Origin: Zygnema cylindricum
Taxonomy: Eukaryota > Streptophyta > Zygnematophyceae > Zygnematales > Zygnemataceae
DNA length: 64,000 nucleotides
Reading direction: 5' to 3'
Assembly (NCBI GenBank): GCA_037447655.1
Contig: JBBHKE010002552.1
Location: 156,501 to 220,500 of the forward strand
In this document: positions 1 through 11,631 of the stretch, in pieces
How the letters are laid out: the number at the start of each line of letters is the position of its first letter
How positions within the stretch are numbered: the first letter of the stretch is position 1
Notes under the pieces: generated by a model
Databases searched by the model: none
The model's input: only the letters and a program-made list of their open reading frames with translations
Told to the model about the DNA's origin: nothing
Made by a program: the position numbers and the translations under genes

Positions 1-1
1 T

Positions 2-274
2 GGTGAACTTGGTCATCTTAAGAGTGGTGTGCAGAAAATATTTTGTGATCATCAAGCAGCAATCGCTATTTCTGCCAATCCTAAACATCATTTTAAAGCT
101 AAACACATGGACATTAGACTCAGCTTTGTTAGAGAGAAAGTAGAAAATAAAATAATCAGTTTAGAGTACCGACCAGATAGTGAGATGGTAGCAGATATGA
201 TGACCAAACCTGTGCCTTCCCCTAAGCTAATTTTCTGCAGGGAGAAGTGTGGTCTGAAATTAAAGATTGACTAG
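2..274 (+). mobile_element. 3' end of a Ty1/copia polyprotein (RNase H C-terminus), cut by the window edge
   Basis: An open frame enters from the left edge and stops at 272-274. It encodes the end of a copia RNase H domain: FCDHQAAIAISANP, then KHMDIRLSFVREK (the usual KHIDIRYHFIRE block), then a tail with VADMMTKPVPSPK (family: ADxLTKxL). These are established copia landmarks. The stop is followed by AATAAGGGGAG, a typical polypurine tract, and by TGTAGAAAC at 288, the probable start of the 3' LTR. The rest of the element lies outside the window, so intactness cannot be judged. Confidence 0.85.
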
Positions 275-287
275 AAAATAAGGGGAG

Positions 288-480
288 TGTAGAAACTAAT
301 GGTTTTAAAGTATTTTCTAGGTTTGAATAGAAATAAAGAAGCCGAGGCAGTCTACTTCTAACTTCTCTCTCCAACTCTCAAACTTGTCGCAGTCACTGAG
401 AAATTGGAGAGGAAGCTAGAGCCATGGCTACCTAGGCTATCCTGAGGTTTACGGGAAATTTATACTAGTTTAGGGATTAT
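288..480 (+). repeat. Probable start of the 3' LTR of the left-edge copia element
   Basis: This begins with TG directly after a polypurine tract that follows the copia stop codon. The partner LTR is outside the window, so the right boundary is unknown and the end given here is only approximate. Confidence 0.5.
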
Positions 481-481
481 T

Positions 482-570
482 TACTAAAAGGAATATGCCG
501 GCCACAGGATTTGATCCTGGTACCTGCCGGCCGACAGATAGTAGATAGCCGGTAGCCTTAGCCGTTAGGT
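482..570 (-). repeat. tRNA-like hairpin, possible SINE head
   Basis: Read on the minus strand this has a B-box-like GGATCAAATCC inside a T-arm-like hairpin (CAGGAT/ATCCTG), flanked by GCCGGC/GCCGGC arms, with GGCTAAGGC about 45 nt upstream as a weak A-box candidate. This could be a pol III-derived SINE head or simply a nested palindrome. No full cloverleaf can be drawn. Confidence 0.3.
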
Positions 571-587
571 CTAGAAGTAGTGATACG

Positions 588-1350
588 TTGTATATAGTAC
601 GATAATTATTTAAATATGTACACGTAGGATAAATCATTTAACTATAACTGTTAACGGGATACATAGATATGGTAGTGTAAAAGTACAAATTGCGGTACGG
701 ATAAAAAATCAATACCGCGCATTGATTTCGTAAGCGAAACAAATACTGCGCATGTATTTATTACGGCTACGATCAAATGCGAGTTTAATCGGACGGCCGG
801 AATTAGCGCCGAGATCGCGGAAGGAGAATTCGGCGGTTTGTGGGCATCGCCACATCGGATGACACGTGGCGATGTAACATTGGAGCGCGGCATCTCCGAG
901 GATTAAAGGAGCGAATCTGGATATTCCACGTGTGGACATTTATGCCATGTCGTACAATGTCCGTACATAAAGTACACCGGCAGCTGTACTTTTGCGTACG
1001 GAACAGTAATCTGATTGGTTCCGTACATCAGTAGATAGAGTCTGTGAGAGAGATAGGACTTAGAAAAATTAGAAGATAGGACCCTCTCTCCCAGAGAGCT
1101 TCTGTACAAAAGGTCAACTTTGACCCTCCATAACTTACTGCTCAGGGGAGCAAATTCAGAGATTATTTTTGCTATCGACTCAAGGGAGTCTTGCCTTCAC
1201 AAGGGTGAAGGTGGTTAGTGTTTTTGTCTGCCAGGGTGGCAGTTATTTTTGCTTAAACACAAAGGGGTCAAGATTATCCTAGAGGCTTCTTAGAAGCTGT
1301 CCACTCTGAGGACGTATGGAGGTCTCAGAGTTTCACGCCGCACTACAGTG
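588..1350. other. Intergenic tract with a 9-bp-stem hairpin and a row of small perfect hairpins
   Basis: No gene is seen. The left part is rich in GTAC motifs. A hairpin with stem CATCGCCAC/GTGGCGATG lies at 845-874. From 1086 to 1330 there is a series of short perfect stems, mostly with 3-5 nt loops, described in the findings. The function is unknown. Confidence 0.6.
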
Positions 1351-1570
1351 TACCGTATATCGCTGCTACTCTGTTAATGGTTTTTTGGCCACTTAAAACA
1401 TATTTTCCCCGTGCACACACGTCCAATATTTGATTGGAAAATGCCAATCGGAAGAGGGGAATCTTGACCTTTTAATCCAACCGTCGGATTGTATATCAAA
1501 ATGTATTCACGGAAAAAAATGTTTTAAGTGTTAAAAAAAAACATTAACACTAATAGAGATACGCGATGTA
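1351..1570. mobile_element. MITE, member of the CACCG-TIR family (copy of the 52479 element)
   Basis: The ends are inverted (TACCGTATATCGCTG at left; the complement of the right end reads TACATCGCGTATCTC). The interior matches the 52479-52690 element: both have GCCACTTAAAA near the left end, CCAATCGGAAG in the middle, CCGTCGGATT, and ATTAACACTAATAG near the right end. TA flanks both ends. Confidence 0.75.
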
Positions 1571-2668
1571 TTGTACTTCATGTTCTTCCCTAAAAACGAA
1601 ACCCATAAGAAAGACGTGGTTTTTAAATAGCACAGAGCACACTAATGGCATAACAATATAGCATGTAAAAACGGAACAAAACTACACCACCCATCGTTTT
1701 TAGGGTTAACACATTTTTCGGGCAATAAAAAGCGTTTAATGTTGCGGTGGACCCTTGGATTCTGTTTATGAGGCAAGCAATTGAAAGGATCGCGTGTGAT
1801 GAAAACTTCTCGACTGCCCGAAAAGTGTTTAACTCTAAAGACGAGTGCAGCGTCATTTCAAGATATCTTCATGGTTTACTACCATCATCTGCGAACATAC
1901 TCTCGTTTTCAGATACTCTTCGAACTCTGTCCCTTTATTTTTGAATAACCTATGTTTTGTGGGAATAGAAATATCGTTTTGCCTTCAATATTTGAGAAGT
2001 AGTTTTCACTGTTCAACAAATAGCTTACGTCTGAAGTAAACGTTTTAACTTATTGAGCTAGATAAGGTTCTAATCAAATACTACCTGTTACCATAGCCAT
2101 TTACTTTAAAAAACATGAATTTTGTCCTTTCAAACTCTTTTTAGTACGCATGTTAAACAACAACTTAGCTAACTACTTGGAAAAAAATGTAGGTACTATC
2201 AAAACACGATTTGTTTTTTTTGCTACTTCCGACATAAACACTGAGTTGTCTTTCCATTACCATTTTTTCGCAAAACATTGGGTTCACATTTCATAGGAAT
2301 TGGAAATAAACTACCACGCGGTTCAAGTCAATTTGAATGATCGTTTTTGTGTGGGAGACTCATAACTAATCATAAAATGTTATGAAGAGTTATAATTTTC
2401 CAACCAACCTTTTCCTCAAAGGTTTTTGAGGTTTTCTGTCTTGGGCTTTTCAAGTCTTCAAGTTACGTCTTACTTATTGCTTGCGTGCAAAATGTAAAAA
2501 AAATGTGCGTTCATTATTTATGAGATCGTATCTATTTCGATCCACAATATAGAAGCTTAAGAAACGTCACCCAAAGCTCGATTTGTTATAATATGTAAAA
2601 AGTGAGCCTCTTAGTGACAATGATGACTTTCATGACGAACATACAAATAATGATGTCACACCCTCAGT
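1571..2668. other. AT-rich intergenic stretch, nothing recognised
   Basis: Only short chance reading frames are present. I see no splice-consistent exons, repeats or RNA genes. Confidence 0.5.
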
Positions 2669-5600
2669 GCATTGACCGACCCTTTCTCTAGTACCCTTTC
2701 TTCCACGACACTCTCGTCCGGACCTACGAGCGAAGATTGGGCATTTGTATGCGATTCAGTCGTGCTCGGAGCTTATGATTTGGGAGCTCCCTGTCCGCGT
2801 TTATACACGCGGATTCCGATGGCTGTGCGGATTATCGTACAGGACACCCTCCACCTTCCTTTGTCCCGTATTTATTCGGATCCCACAGATGTTGGACCTT
2901 GGCACCTCCTTTTCGTGTTCTCACTTTGGGTTCTAGTTTTACCTCGTCGTGGCGGTGGTAGCGGGGCCCGAGAAACTATGGCTCGATGTCGCCGATTCCT
3001 TCGAGGCGATTGGCGAGCACTTCATGCCGAGCACGAGGATCGAGTTGCGAGTGTTTCTTTCATGCCACGTCGTACATCTCGAACTTCAGATGTGCCATCC
3101 TCCTATCGTGGTGCAGTACATTTGGGCCGAGTTGGTGAGCTTTCTCGAGCAGTTCGGGCCCTCCAACCTTATAATCCGGCTCCTCGGTCTGTTGCGACTG
3201 TTGAAATTCTTCGAGCTCTTCATCCCCCAGCTCCTTCCCCTCAGGCCCCCTCTATTCACACCTTTGAGCCGACAAAGTGTTTTCTTTTGGATCGAGACTC
3301 TTTAATAAAATCCCCTTACGACTTCTCCACATCTTTCAGCAGGGGTCCTTTGGGCATGGTTTATGAGTTATTTCGCGACGTTTTGCCTCCGGAATCTGGT
3401 GCTCGGGGCTTTGATATGTTTTTTCGAGTATGTTCTCTTATTGCGGCTGGCACTGTCCCCTCTCGTATTTGCGATCTCCTCACGGCCTCCCGCCTCGTGG
3501 CTGTCACCAAACCCAATGGGGGAATCTGACCTATTGCAGTGGGCGAGGTATTGTACCAATTGGTGGCGCGTGCAATCTGCATCCAGCTCTAGCCTGCTTT
3601 CCATGATTATTTCTCCCTTCATCAGTTCGGAGTGGCAACTAGGGGGGGTTGTGAGGCCGTGGTCCATGGGATCCGGGCTTTGCTAGATGCCCATCCGGAT
3701 TGGTTAGTCCTCCTGGTAGATGTTTCTAATGCCTTTAATACAGTGGATCGGAATGCCATTTTTTCAAAGCTTATGGCTTCACTTTCTTCGATTGCCTAGA
3801 TATTTCCTTTTGTGAGAGCCTTTTATTCTCTGAGCAGTAGCTTCTCTTTCTCCACGGATGATGGTTTGGTCCCACTTTCCTCCACGACTGGCACCCGTCA
3901 GGGCGATCCTCTTGGGGGCCCTTTGTTTGCCCTAGCCCATTACTGCGCCCTCCGAGCTTCAGCATCTGCTTACCCTTCTTGCCTCTTCTCTTCTGTTGCG
4001 GGTGACACACACATTATTGGTCCTTCGGACCAAGTTATACCGGCCTATAACTATTTAAAGGCTCGCTTGGCCGAACTCAATCTTTCTGTCCAGCCATCTA
4101 AGTGTGTTGTTTGGTCCCCACGTCTTATTTCTCTTTCTTTCACCCCCCTTTCTGGTTTTCAGACTCCTCCTCCTACCGAAGGCATTCGGGTGTTGGGTTG
4201 CCCGCTTGGTTCCGATCCCTACGTCACGAAATTCCTCGATTCCGCTCTTCAGACAGATTTGTCCCACGTGGACGACCTTCCTCACCTTTCTGATCCCCAG
4301 GTGGCCTTGCTCTTCTGACACGCTGTTTCCGGGCCCGGCCCTCCTACCTTACTCGCACTTCCCCTCCCACTCCATCCTTTGTGTCCTCACTTTCCGCATT
4401 CGATGATCATCTTATGGATGTCCTCCACACTTTGTTGGGCCGTGGAGCTTTTGATCGCGAGTCTGGGCCCGCGGCACGCATCCAAGCCTCTCTTCTAGTC
4501 TCGGCCGACGGTTTGGGTTTACTCTCGACGGCGCGTGTTGCTCCAGCCGCCTATTTGGGAAGTTGGTGCCTTGTTGCTTCCACTATTGTCTCTCGTTTTG
4601 TGGCTGGGGACACTCCTATTCTTGCGGCCGTGGTTCCCCTTGTTTCAGATGGTGAACTTGCCTTCCAACGGTCCCTTTTGGATGCATCATGTTCTCTTAA
4701 TCCGTCTGCTATCGAGGACATGCGGATGTTTTCCACTCTTGTTACGACATCAGTTGCGCGTGTTCAAGAATCCATTTCTGATCGGGTTGTCGCCGCTATT
4801 AAATCCTAGCTTCTCGAGGCGCTTCCTTCCAATTCTTCGCGTGCACGCTTCCTGTCTTGTGGCGGACCTGGCTCTGGAGCTTGGCTATTGGTTGTCCCTA
4901 TCTTATCCACTATTTGTTTCACCCTGGCTCAGTTCACGACGACCCTTAGGGTTCGGCTTGGCCTCCCTCACCCACCTTTCCTTGGCTCACTTGTTTGCTC
5001 CTGTGGCCAAGTTCTCGAGCCCGACGGGGTCCATTTGCTTCGTTGCTCCCATGGGGGCGAGTTAATTCATGCGCACGACACGATTCGAGACACCATCGCT
5101 ACTATGGCTTCTGAGGGGGGACTTTTTGTTCGTCGGGAGGTCTCTCACATTATTCCTTCGCGTCGGATTGATCTTGTATTACTTGATGGTGCGCGTCGTA
5201 CATTTGGTGGCATTGTTGTGGCGAACCCTACCTCAACTAGAGTCGCCAACCAAGCGGCTCGGCATGTGGGAGTGGCCGCCCGTGACGCGGCTAAAAGGAA
5301 GGAGCGTGATTATGCCCATCGCGATGCTATGGATGGCTTCATCTCGATGTCGGTCGAGATATTTGGTTGTTTGGGTGTGGCTTTGGATGAGTTTTTCTGT
5401 ACTTGTGGTCGGCGCTCGTTCGAGAGGCGGGGACTTGGGAGCCCTTATGTTTCAGTCCTTACTTCTTTTTTTCGTCAACGTTTTTCCGTGGCCCTACAAC
5501 GGGTGTTGGTTTCTATATTACTTCGATCGTCTATTACCGTTATGGATCGACGGCCTGTTCCGGAACTTCCTCCTCGTGCTCCTCCGGGATTTGGGGACCT

Positions 5601-5900
5601 ACGTGGTTGCTTTCGGTAGATTTTTTAGTTATGTTGGGGGTCCTTTTTTTTGTTTTTTTTTTTACGTGTTAGATTTTTCCTTTGATGTTTTGCTTGCTGG
5701 GTTTTGCTTTTATGGATATTTTCGATTTCCTTGCCATCCTTTCGTATTTTCGTCAGTTTTGCCTTGATTTTCTTTTTTGTTTATTCCCTTGTCATGTGGT
5801 TCTTTCAGTTTTAGAAATGCTACTTCATTTTGTTCCTATGGACTCAGATGGTTTACCATCGCGCTTTTTAATAAAGTCGCCCCCCCTTTATGACCATAGG
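2669..5900 (+). mobile_element. Decayed RLE-type non-LTR retrotransposon (LINE), pseudogenised
   Basis: A plus-strand reverse transcriptase is split over several frames and stops. The first frame (2672-3529) starts without an ATG and carries the W-x-LLFxFxxxVLxxPRRGG block found at the N-terminus of these proteins. RT motifs follow: LVDVSNAFNTVDR (motif A) near 3716-3750 and GTRQGDPLGGPLFAL (motif B) near 3889-3935. The catalytic F/YxDD position reads VAGDTHIIGP near 4000-4025, so the first catalytic Asp is lost. The C-terminal frame (4888-5619) is intact. It has a CxC...H...C zinc knuckle (CSCG...HLLRC) followed by HDTIRD and PSRRIDLVLLDG...VVANP, the pattern of a PD-(D/E)XK restriction-like endonuclease. 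Early stops and a frameshift make it inactive. The GC content is higher than in the surroundings. Boundaries are approximate. Confidence 0.85.
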
Positions 5901-6777
5901 TCTTAAGCATAGGTTTAATGTGCAAACCAATTGGAAACACTATATGTTATTATAACACCGGTACGCGTAGAATATGCGAAATACATTTTTACTTACGATG
6001 CGTTTCCAATAGTTTTCGTTAACAAAACCTGTAGTTTAAAGATGCAAAAATTGGAAACCTTTTATCGATATAACTGCTCAATATGCCGATAAATTTAACA
6101 CCACGACATATCGTAGCGGTGTTGGGTTTCAATTTTTTTTCCAAAAGCCCCCCCACCCTACCCCCTCCTCCACGTGGCGCACCCCCAACCATCCCGGAGG
6201 ATGGGGGGGAGGGGAGGATCTTCCGTACGATTTACCGTACAATATTTCCGTACTAAATTTGTACGGAAACCCACCTCCCACCAAATATATTGCAATAATT
6301 TTTGTTGGTCCCGGAGTGATACATCGAGCCCTCTAACCGTTCGATATTCGATGCATCGAATTTATCGCAATAATTTTTTACCCGATAAACAACACTAGTA
6401 TTTATAACCGAAACCAAAACAAGGAGAACTGGATGGAAAGATAAGAAAGCACAAAATTGAGGATTTAATCGTAAAAAAACGATTTCAAAACTGAATTTAT
6501 GAAGCAAAAAAAGAAAAAAAAAATACCACATACGGACCATAGTCTCACTGCTATTGGTCAATTTCCGAAAAAATAAAATAAAAAATCGTACATTCGAGCG
6601 TGTTCTCAAAAATGGAGTAAGCTTTTTAGGGTTTGGTTTTACCACCAATTGAACCTTCTATATTATACCTTTTCTGTATTGTACCTTTTTTTTGTGTACA
6701 CATTTTTTTCTTTTTTTTTGGAATTCCACTGGATGAAAAACCACCCAATGGTAATAATCGAAGACATAAGAAAAGTA
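5901..6777. other. Intergenic, palindromic GC-rich patch and GTAC-rich DNA
   Basis: No gene is seen. At about 6150-6215 a C-rich arm faces a G-rich arm around CCACGTGGCG and CATCCCGGAGGATG, forming an imperfect palindrome. Repeated CCGTAC motifs follow to about 6270. The remainder is AT-rich. Confidence 0.4.
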
Positions 6778-6994
6778 CACCGTGAATCGCTTTTAGTTTT
6801 AGAAACTATTAGTGTAAAGGAACTAAGTACTACACTATTTAAAAACCGCCCAAATCAGAGTCATTGACGCTAGTTAAACCATACCTATATTAAGGTATAG
6901 AAAAAAATAGTATTATTAATTATGTTTTAGGTTCGAGGGTCAAAATTTAGGGGTGCGGATATAGTGTTATTAACACTATTAGCGATTCACGGTG
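6778..6994. mobile_element. MITE, CACCG-TIR family
   Basis: The left end CACCGTGAATCGCTTTTAG and right end CTATTAGCGATTCACGGTG are inverted repeats and are flanked by TA on both sides (6776-6777 and 6995-6996). The 217-bp interior has no coding capacity. Confidence 0.85.
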
Positions 6995-6996
6995 TA

Positions 6997-7517
6997 CTGT
7001 AACAGAGTTCCATGTAGCGTTGCAGAGAAATCAACCTCTTTCTTTTTACCTTCACCTGCCTTCATCTCCACACTTTTGCCTTTCTTCTCTGAATCTAATA
7101 ACTGTTAGGTTCTTGCTTAACCATTAAATTCAGTTTCCTCTTGTTGTATTGTCAATCAGGTCAGTTATTCATGTATTGTAATAAAAAACAAGAGAAAGAC
7201 GTCAAATATTTGACATCTAAACATATATAACTAATTGAAGTTTTGGCTGCAATGATTTTTATTTATCATTTCTGTTTTATTTGACACATAACATGTAATA
7301 AACAGTGTATTGTTTGAATAAAATGAAGCATATAATATTGTTTCTTAACATAGAATATACAAATGCGCTGACTATGATACACATATAATTGCAAACATGT
7401 ATGGTTTAGTACCAGAAATAGAATAGAAATGCATATTTGATTATTCTGAAGGTAGAATAAAAACAGGATCTCAAATCCATACGGATTACACCGATCCACT
7501 TTTTTTCCCCAGAATCC
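6997..7517. other. 3' flank of EIF1AD, AT-rich
   Basis: This lies between a MITE and the minus-strand EIF1AD stop codon and probably includes its 3' UTR. No independent gene is seen. Confidence 0.5.
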
Positions 7518-10500
7518 TTACATCGTTCTTTCATCCTCTGAATCGGAACTATCACTAAATGAGGGAACATTTTTTCTATTTAAATTCTCTTCTAATGGAG
7601 GGAGGTCGTCTTCCTCGTCACTACTACTATCATTTTTCCTCTCTTCTATGAGTTCACGACTTCCTCTTGTTTCTACTAATCCACTACTTTTCATTTCAAG
7701 AGCGGTTTTTTCAGTTTCTCGATTTTGAAGAGAGAGAGAGCTTACATCGGATAACGAAGGTTCGGCCAAAACTTCCGAAGCCTTATTGAATCCAACAGGC
7801 CTGCCCCAAAAAAAATAAAAAAAAAAGAAAGAGGAAAAGAATTAGAAACCAAAAGCCAAGGGAGAGGGAGAGGGCGAGCGAGAGGGAGGGAAGAGGGAGG
7901 GAGAGAGAGCCGAGAGAGAGGGAGAGGGGAGGGGGAGGGAGAGAGAGGATAGAGGGGAAGAGGGAGAGGAAGAGGGAGAAAAAAGGTTAACATGAGATTA
8001 ACTTACCAAAACAAGGATTTAAAAAACAAGGTTAAAAAACGAGATAAAAAAACGAGGTTAAAAAACGAGGTTAAAAACCTGATTAACAAACAAACTTAAC
8101 AAAACGAGCTTAATACACACGAGGTGAAAAAACGAGGTCAAAAAATGAGGTTAAAACGAGGTTAACTTACCAAAACGAGGTTTTCCGTAAAGCAGTTACA
8201 TGCTCTGCATATAAAACCGTAGAAATCGTTCCCGTCACTTTACTTCCGGCATTATCTGCAGCATCTCTGTCTCCCTCCTCTACTATCACAAAATTTCCTG
8301 CAAAAAGAAGAGAAAAAAAGAAAAATCCACACCTTTCTTTCAGCAACAGCCCTGTTTACTTGAAATACAAACTAAAAAAAAAAAACCTCAAAATTAAACG
8401 ACTTTACTCAAAAACAAAAACTAAAAAAAAATCTCAAACTTTCGCGATTAGGTGAAATTTCTTTTTGCTCCAAGCACAGACGTATATCGAAAGATGATAA
8501 CAAAATTGAGATGGTAAAAAAAAAAAAAATGCACTAAAATGACTTTTAAACATAGAACAAAAAGTACACAATGTACAAACAAAGACACACTCTTCACTCT
8601 TCACCCTTCTCTTCTCTTCTCTTTACTCTTCTTTCTTCTTGAGTACGTACTTCAAGTATGTAGTACATACATTACCAAAGTACGTACTTTAGTTTGGTCA
8701 AAATATCAATTTTGGTACAACAGAATTTACCAACCGAATTCTGGTCATTATGGCTCATCGGTCTGCCAAAAATTCACCCCTTAATTTTAGCGTTTTTATT
8801 TTTATTTTGTGAGAAGCGCAAACCGTTTCTCCAACCAAAACGGACGTCACATGGATAAAGCCATAAAATTTGTAAATTTGTAAATTAGATATGGTAGTGG
8901 CACGTTGTCGCTGATTTTCCAACAGGGGCGCGGTACAAAGTACACATTGTAAGCACTTTTAAGTCACTACCCTCCCCCTCCCCCTCACTGCCCATCATTA
9001 TTAACGCTAAGGGTTTACTAGTGTTAATGCCAAATTAGAATATATGATACTAATTTAGGGCAAGGTGACGTCTCCCTTAAAATGGTGTTTTTAACACTAT
9101 TTTATAATTTCCCGCCAAAAAAAGTCTCAACCGAATTAGTGTCATTAACTCTAATAACGATGTGTAGTGACACGATGGTGAGGGTTTTCTGGTACGGGCG
9201 CAGTACAAAGTACAAATTGTACGTACTTTTAAGTCACTACACTGCCCATCGTTAATAAGGCTAAGGAATTATTAGTGTTAATGCAAAATTATAAATATAA
9301 TACTAGTTTTCTGCAAGGAGACGCGGCAGATTGTAGTCCACTTCCTTAAATAGAATGTTAACACTATTTTATAATTTTCGGCAAAAAAAAGTTGTGACCA
9401 AAATAGTGTTATTAACTCGAATAAAGATGGGCAGTGTACTGTAAGTACTTTTGTTCACAATAATGAATGAAGTTTTGTAGGTTACACATATTTAAGAATT
9501 GATATGAATTCAGATCAGGATCTTTACAAGAGTTAAAAATTAACCTCAAATTTTTTTTTTGAAAGAAAATGGAAAGTCTTGAAAGAGATCAGATTATAAC
9601 TCGGTTTGTAAAAAAAAAACAGATTAAAAAAAAAAAAAGATTAAAAAAAAAACAGTTTAAAAGTCCAATGGTTATAAAATTAATATTTGATAAAAAAAAA
9701 ACATTTTAGACATTTAAGAGTAAATTTGTACCAGGGAAAAGCTAGCTATGTTGTTTACAAATATTTTAGCCTTGGGAAGTTTTAGGGTTTTGTGAGTTAT
9801 TAGGATTTTTTTACCCAGCCAGTATTTGAAAGCCACAATTTAGGTTTTTTTTTAAGGGGTTCAAAATAATAACAATACAATTTTTTTCCAGGGATTTTCA
9901 TATTAAGTCGTAAGCACCTAGGGCTCACTTTTAGGGGTTTTCAAATTAAATCATACAAATGTAGCGGTTTTTAGGGGTTTTTTGAATGAAGTCATGGGGA
10001 TTTAAGTTTTTTTTAGGGCTCTTCAAATTAACCTAAAATTGTTGTGTCTTTTTTAGGATTTTGAGATTAAAACCTCGCTTTAACCACAATATTTTGTGGA
10101 ACTTGGCGGGAAGCAAACACAAGGTGGGTCGACTGTTCTCATCCTCTACCTGGAAAAAAGAGGGGAAAAGAGGAGAGGGAGAAAAAGGAGGTTAGACAAA
10201 AAGGAGAGAGAAAAAGAAAACGGACAGAGATTTGAGGAAGAAAAAAGGAAAGAAAAGAGTATTTTTTTAAGGGTTTTTTCTGGGTTTCTGGGGACATTTT
10301 ATTATTAAATAACCTTTTAAAATGATTTCCTTGATATGATATTTTCATGTGAGCCATACTGAGTTTATCACATAAAATACTGTGGTTCGCAGTTTTACTG
10401 AAAACCTCCCTATTGTGGAAAACTAGTGAGTACGATAGACAAAATTTTATATGATCTGGAGAATCATATTAATAGACATTGATTCATTTAACACGATTCG

Positions 10501-10940
10501 TTTGCTATGATTCTTTAAAATGATTATTTTAATATGATTATTTTGATTCTTCCAGCATAATTTTTTAATATGATTCTTTCAATATGATTTTAATATGCTT
10601 CTTTTAGCATGAAAAATTTAATATAACTTTTCCATGAGGTCCATACAAGTTTATCAACCACATTGAATTGGTGATTCTGGTGAGACTGTAGCAATTTTTT
10701 TTGGATTATTTTTAATTTTTTCTCGAGCATTTTTTTTTTTTTTGGTTCTTTGACAGCATTTCAATCTTGGAAAACCACAAAATCATCAGTTAAATGCTCG
10801 AATGTAAAAATATAGCAGAAATATACCTCAATGATGTTACTTCCTCGTGGTCCTACCACTCTCATAATAACTTCTCCCTCTCGAGGTTCAGGAAGACTCT
10901 GTAAAGAAGTGTGTTGGACTCTCCTTCGAGCTTTCCCCAT
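7518..10940 (-). CDS. EIF1AD: EIF1AD-like RNA-binding protein (S1/eIF1A-fold), 4 exons
   Basis: The exons on the minus strand are 10940-10827, 10149-10074, 8297-8171 and 7800-7518, totalling 600 nt (199 aa). All phases agree and all introns are GT-AG. The start MGKARRRVQHTSL is typical of plant EIF1AD. Residues 28-37 read VVGPRGSNII. Exon 2 ends in LLPAKFHKILWLKRG (residues 50-64), the family block PAKFxKxxWIKRG of the OB fold. Exon 3 gives GNFVIVEEG and a strand ending TSFWP. The C-terminus is a Ser/Asp/Glu-rich tail with SSSDEEDDLPP. In animals the family is nuclear and linked to late 40S subunit maturation; that role is by homology only. Exon 2 has a weak donor (GAG/GTTTTAA). The gene is divergent from glucosidase II alpha with 1.25 kb between start codons. 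Intron 3 carries a polypurine tract and a duplicated splice donor. Confidence 0.93.
7803..7990. repeat. Polypurine (GAGAGG) tract in EIF1AD intron 3
   Basis: This is nearly pure A/G on the plus strand. On the sense strand of EIF1AD it forms an unusually long polypyrimidine tract upstream of the exon 4 acceptor. Confidence 0.8.
8001..8180. repeat. Degenerate 12-14 bp minisatellite (AAACGAGGTT) flanked by two copies of a splice donor
   Basis: Units of the type AAAAACGAGGTT repeat about ten times. On the EIF1AD sense strand the real exon 3 donor reads TTTTG/GTAAGTTAA (exon ends at 8171). The far end of the minisatellite has the same donor sequence at 8007. Confidence 0.7.
8986..9169. mobile_element. 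MITE, CACTGCCCATC subfamily
   Basis: The ends CACTGCCCATCATTATTA and TAATAACGATGTGTAGTG are near-inverted repeats. The interior shares ATTAGAATATA...CTAATTTAGGGCAAGG with the copy at 17718. This copy and the next lie in a roughly 270-bp direct duplication: GGCGCGGTACAAAGTACA at about 8930 and GGCGCAGTACAAAGTACA at about 9198. Confidence 0.75.
9240..9436. mobile_element. MITE, CACTGCCCATC subfamily, second tandem copy
   Basis: The ends CACTGCCCATCGTTAATA and GATGGGCAGTG are inverted. TA flanks at 9238-9239 and 9437-9438. The interior is related to the 8986 copy. Both copies sit in EIF1AD intron 2. Confidence 0.8.
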
Positions 10941-10969
10941 ACTAAGACCACCAGAATTGGTAAGCAGAT

Positions 10970-11290
10970 TCAGATACAAGGGAAGAGGGAGAGAGAAACA
11001 GGAAAAGAGGAGAGAGAGACAGGAAAAGAGGAGAGACGGGAAAAGAGGAGAGAGACAGAAAAAGAGGAGAGACGGGAAAAGAGGAGAGACAGGAAAAAGA
11101 GAGACGAAAAAACAGCAAATTCTGTAAGCAAAGACAAAGTTAGATACAAGGCGAGAGAGAGAGAGAAAAAAAAAAGAGAAAGAAAAGAGACGGGAAAAGA
11201 AAAAAGAAACAAATTTCCCGCAAAGAAATGGGACGGAGCTGAGAGAGAGAACGAAAAGGATGGAAGAGATTCGACTTTGGACACTCCCTG
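10970..11290. repeat. Long polypurine tract upstream of EIF1AD
   Basis: About 300 nt consist almost entirely of A and G, with repeats of GGAAAAGAGGAGAGA. It starts about 30 bp upstream of the EIF1AD start codon. On the EIF1AD sense strand it is a CT-rich promoter or 5' UTR. Open frames across it on both strands are composition artefacts. Confidence 0.7.
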
Positions 11291-11631
11291 TAAGTAGGAA
11301 ACGAGCTTAACCCTAAAAATCCTTAACACCGATGTCACGTTTCCATGTGTTCCATAGGACTGTCGCATACATCATTTTCTGTGCAAGCAAATAAAAAATG
11401 CGAACATTCCGTGCGGAAATTCTCCATAACTGTAGTGAAAATTTAGTACGGTACGTAATGACCCACTACAGTACAGTCCTGTACTGTACAGTACTGTAAG
11501 GGTAATTTCGCATGTGCTAAAGTTACAGTTATTTTCTGTCGTTTTCCTCCATAACTTAGAAAAAAACGAGAAAATCCGCAGCCGTACCAAAAAATTGAAA
11601 TTACTACCGTACAAGTTTCGTTACTTTGTTA
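11291..11631. promoter_or_regulatory. Intergenic region between divergent EIF1AD and PSL5, GTAC-rich
   Basis: The two genes are divergent, so this 1.25 kb interval must hold both promoters. The stretch 11445-11510 is dense in overlapping GTAC/CAGTAC motifs. No TATA box can be assigned with confidence. Confidence 0.4.

Noticed and set aside
7742-7993. Pro/Leu/Ser-rich minus-strand frame
   Set aside because: It overlaps EIF1AD exon 4 in another frame and is made by the polypurine tract in intron 3.
10096-11368. Several Lys/Arg/Glu-rich and Phe/Ser/Leu-rich frames
   Set aside because: They are translations of polypurine tracts on both strands and overlap EIF1AD exon 2 and its upstream region.
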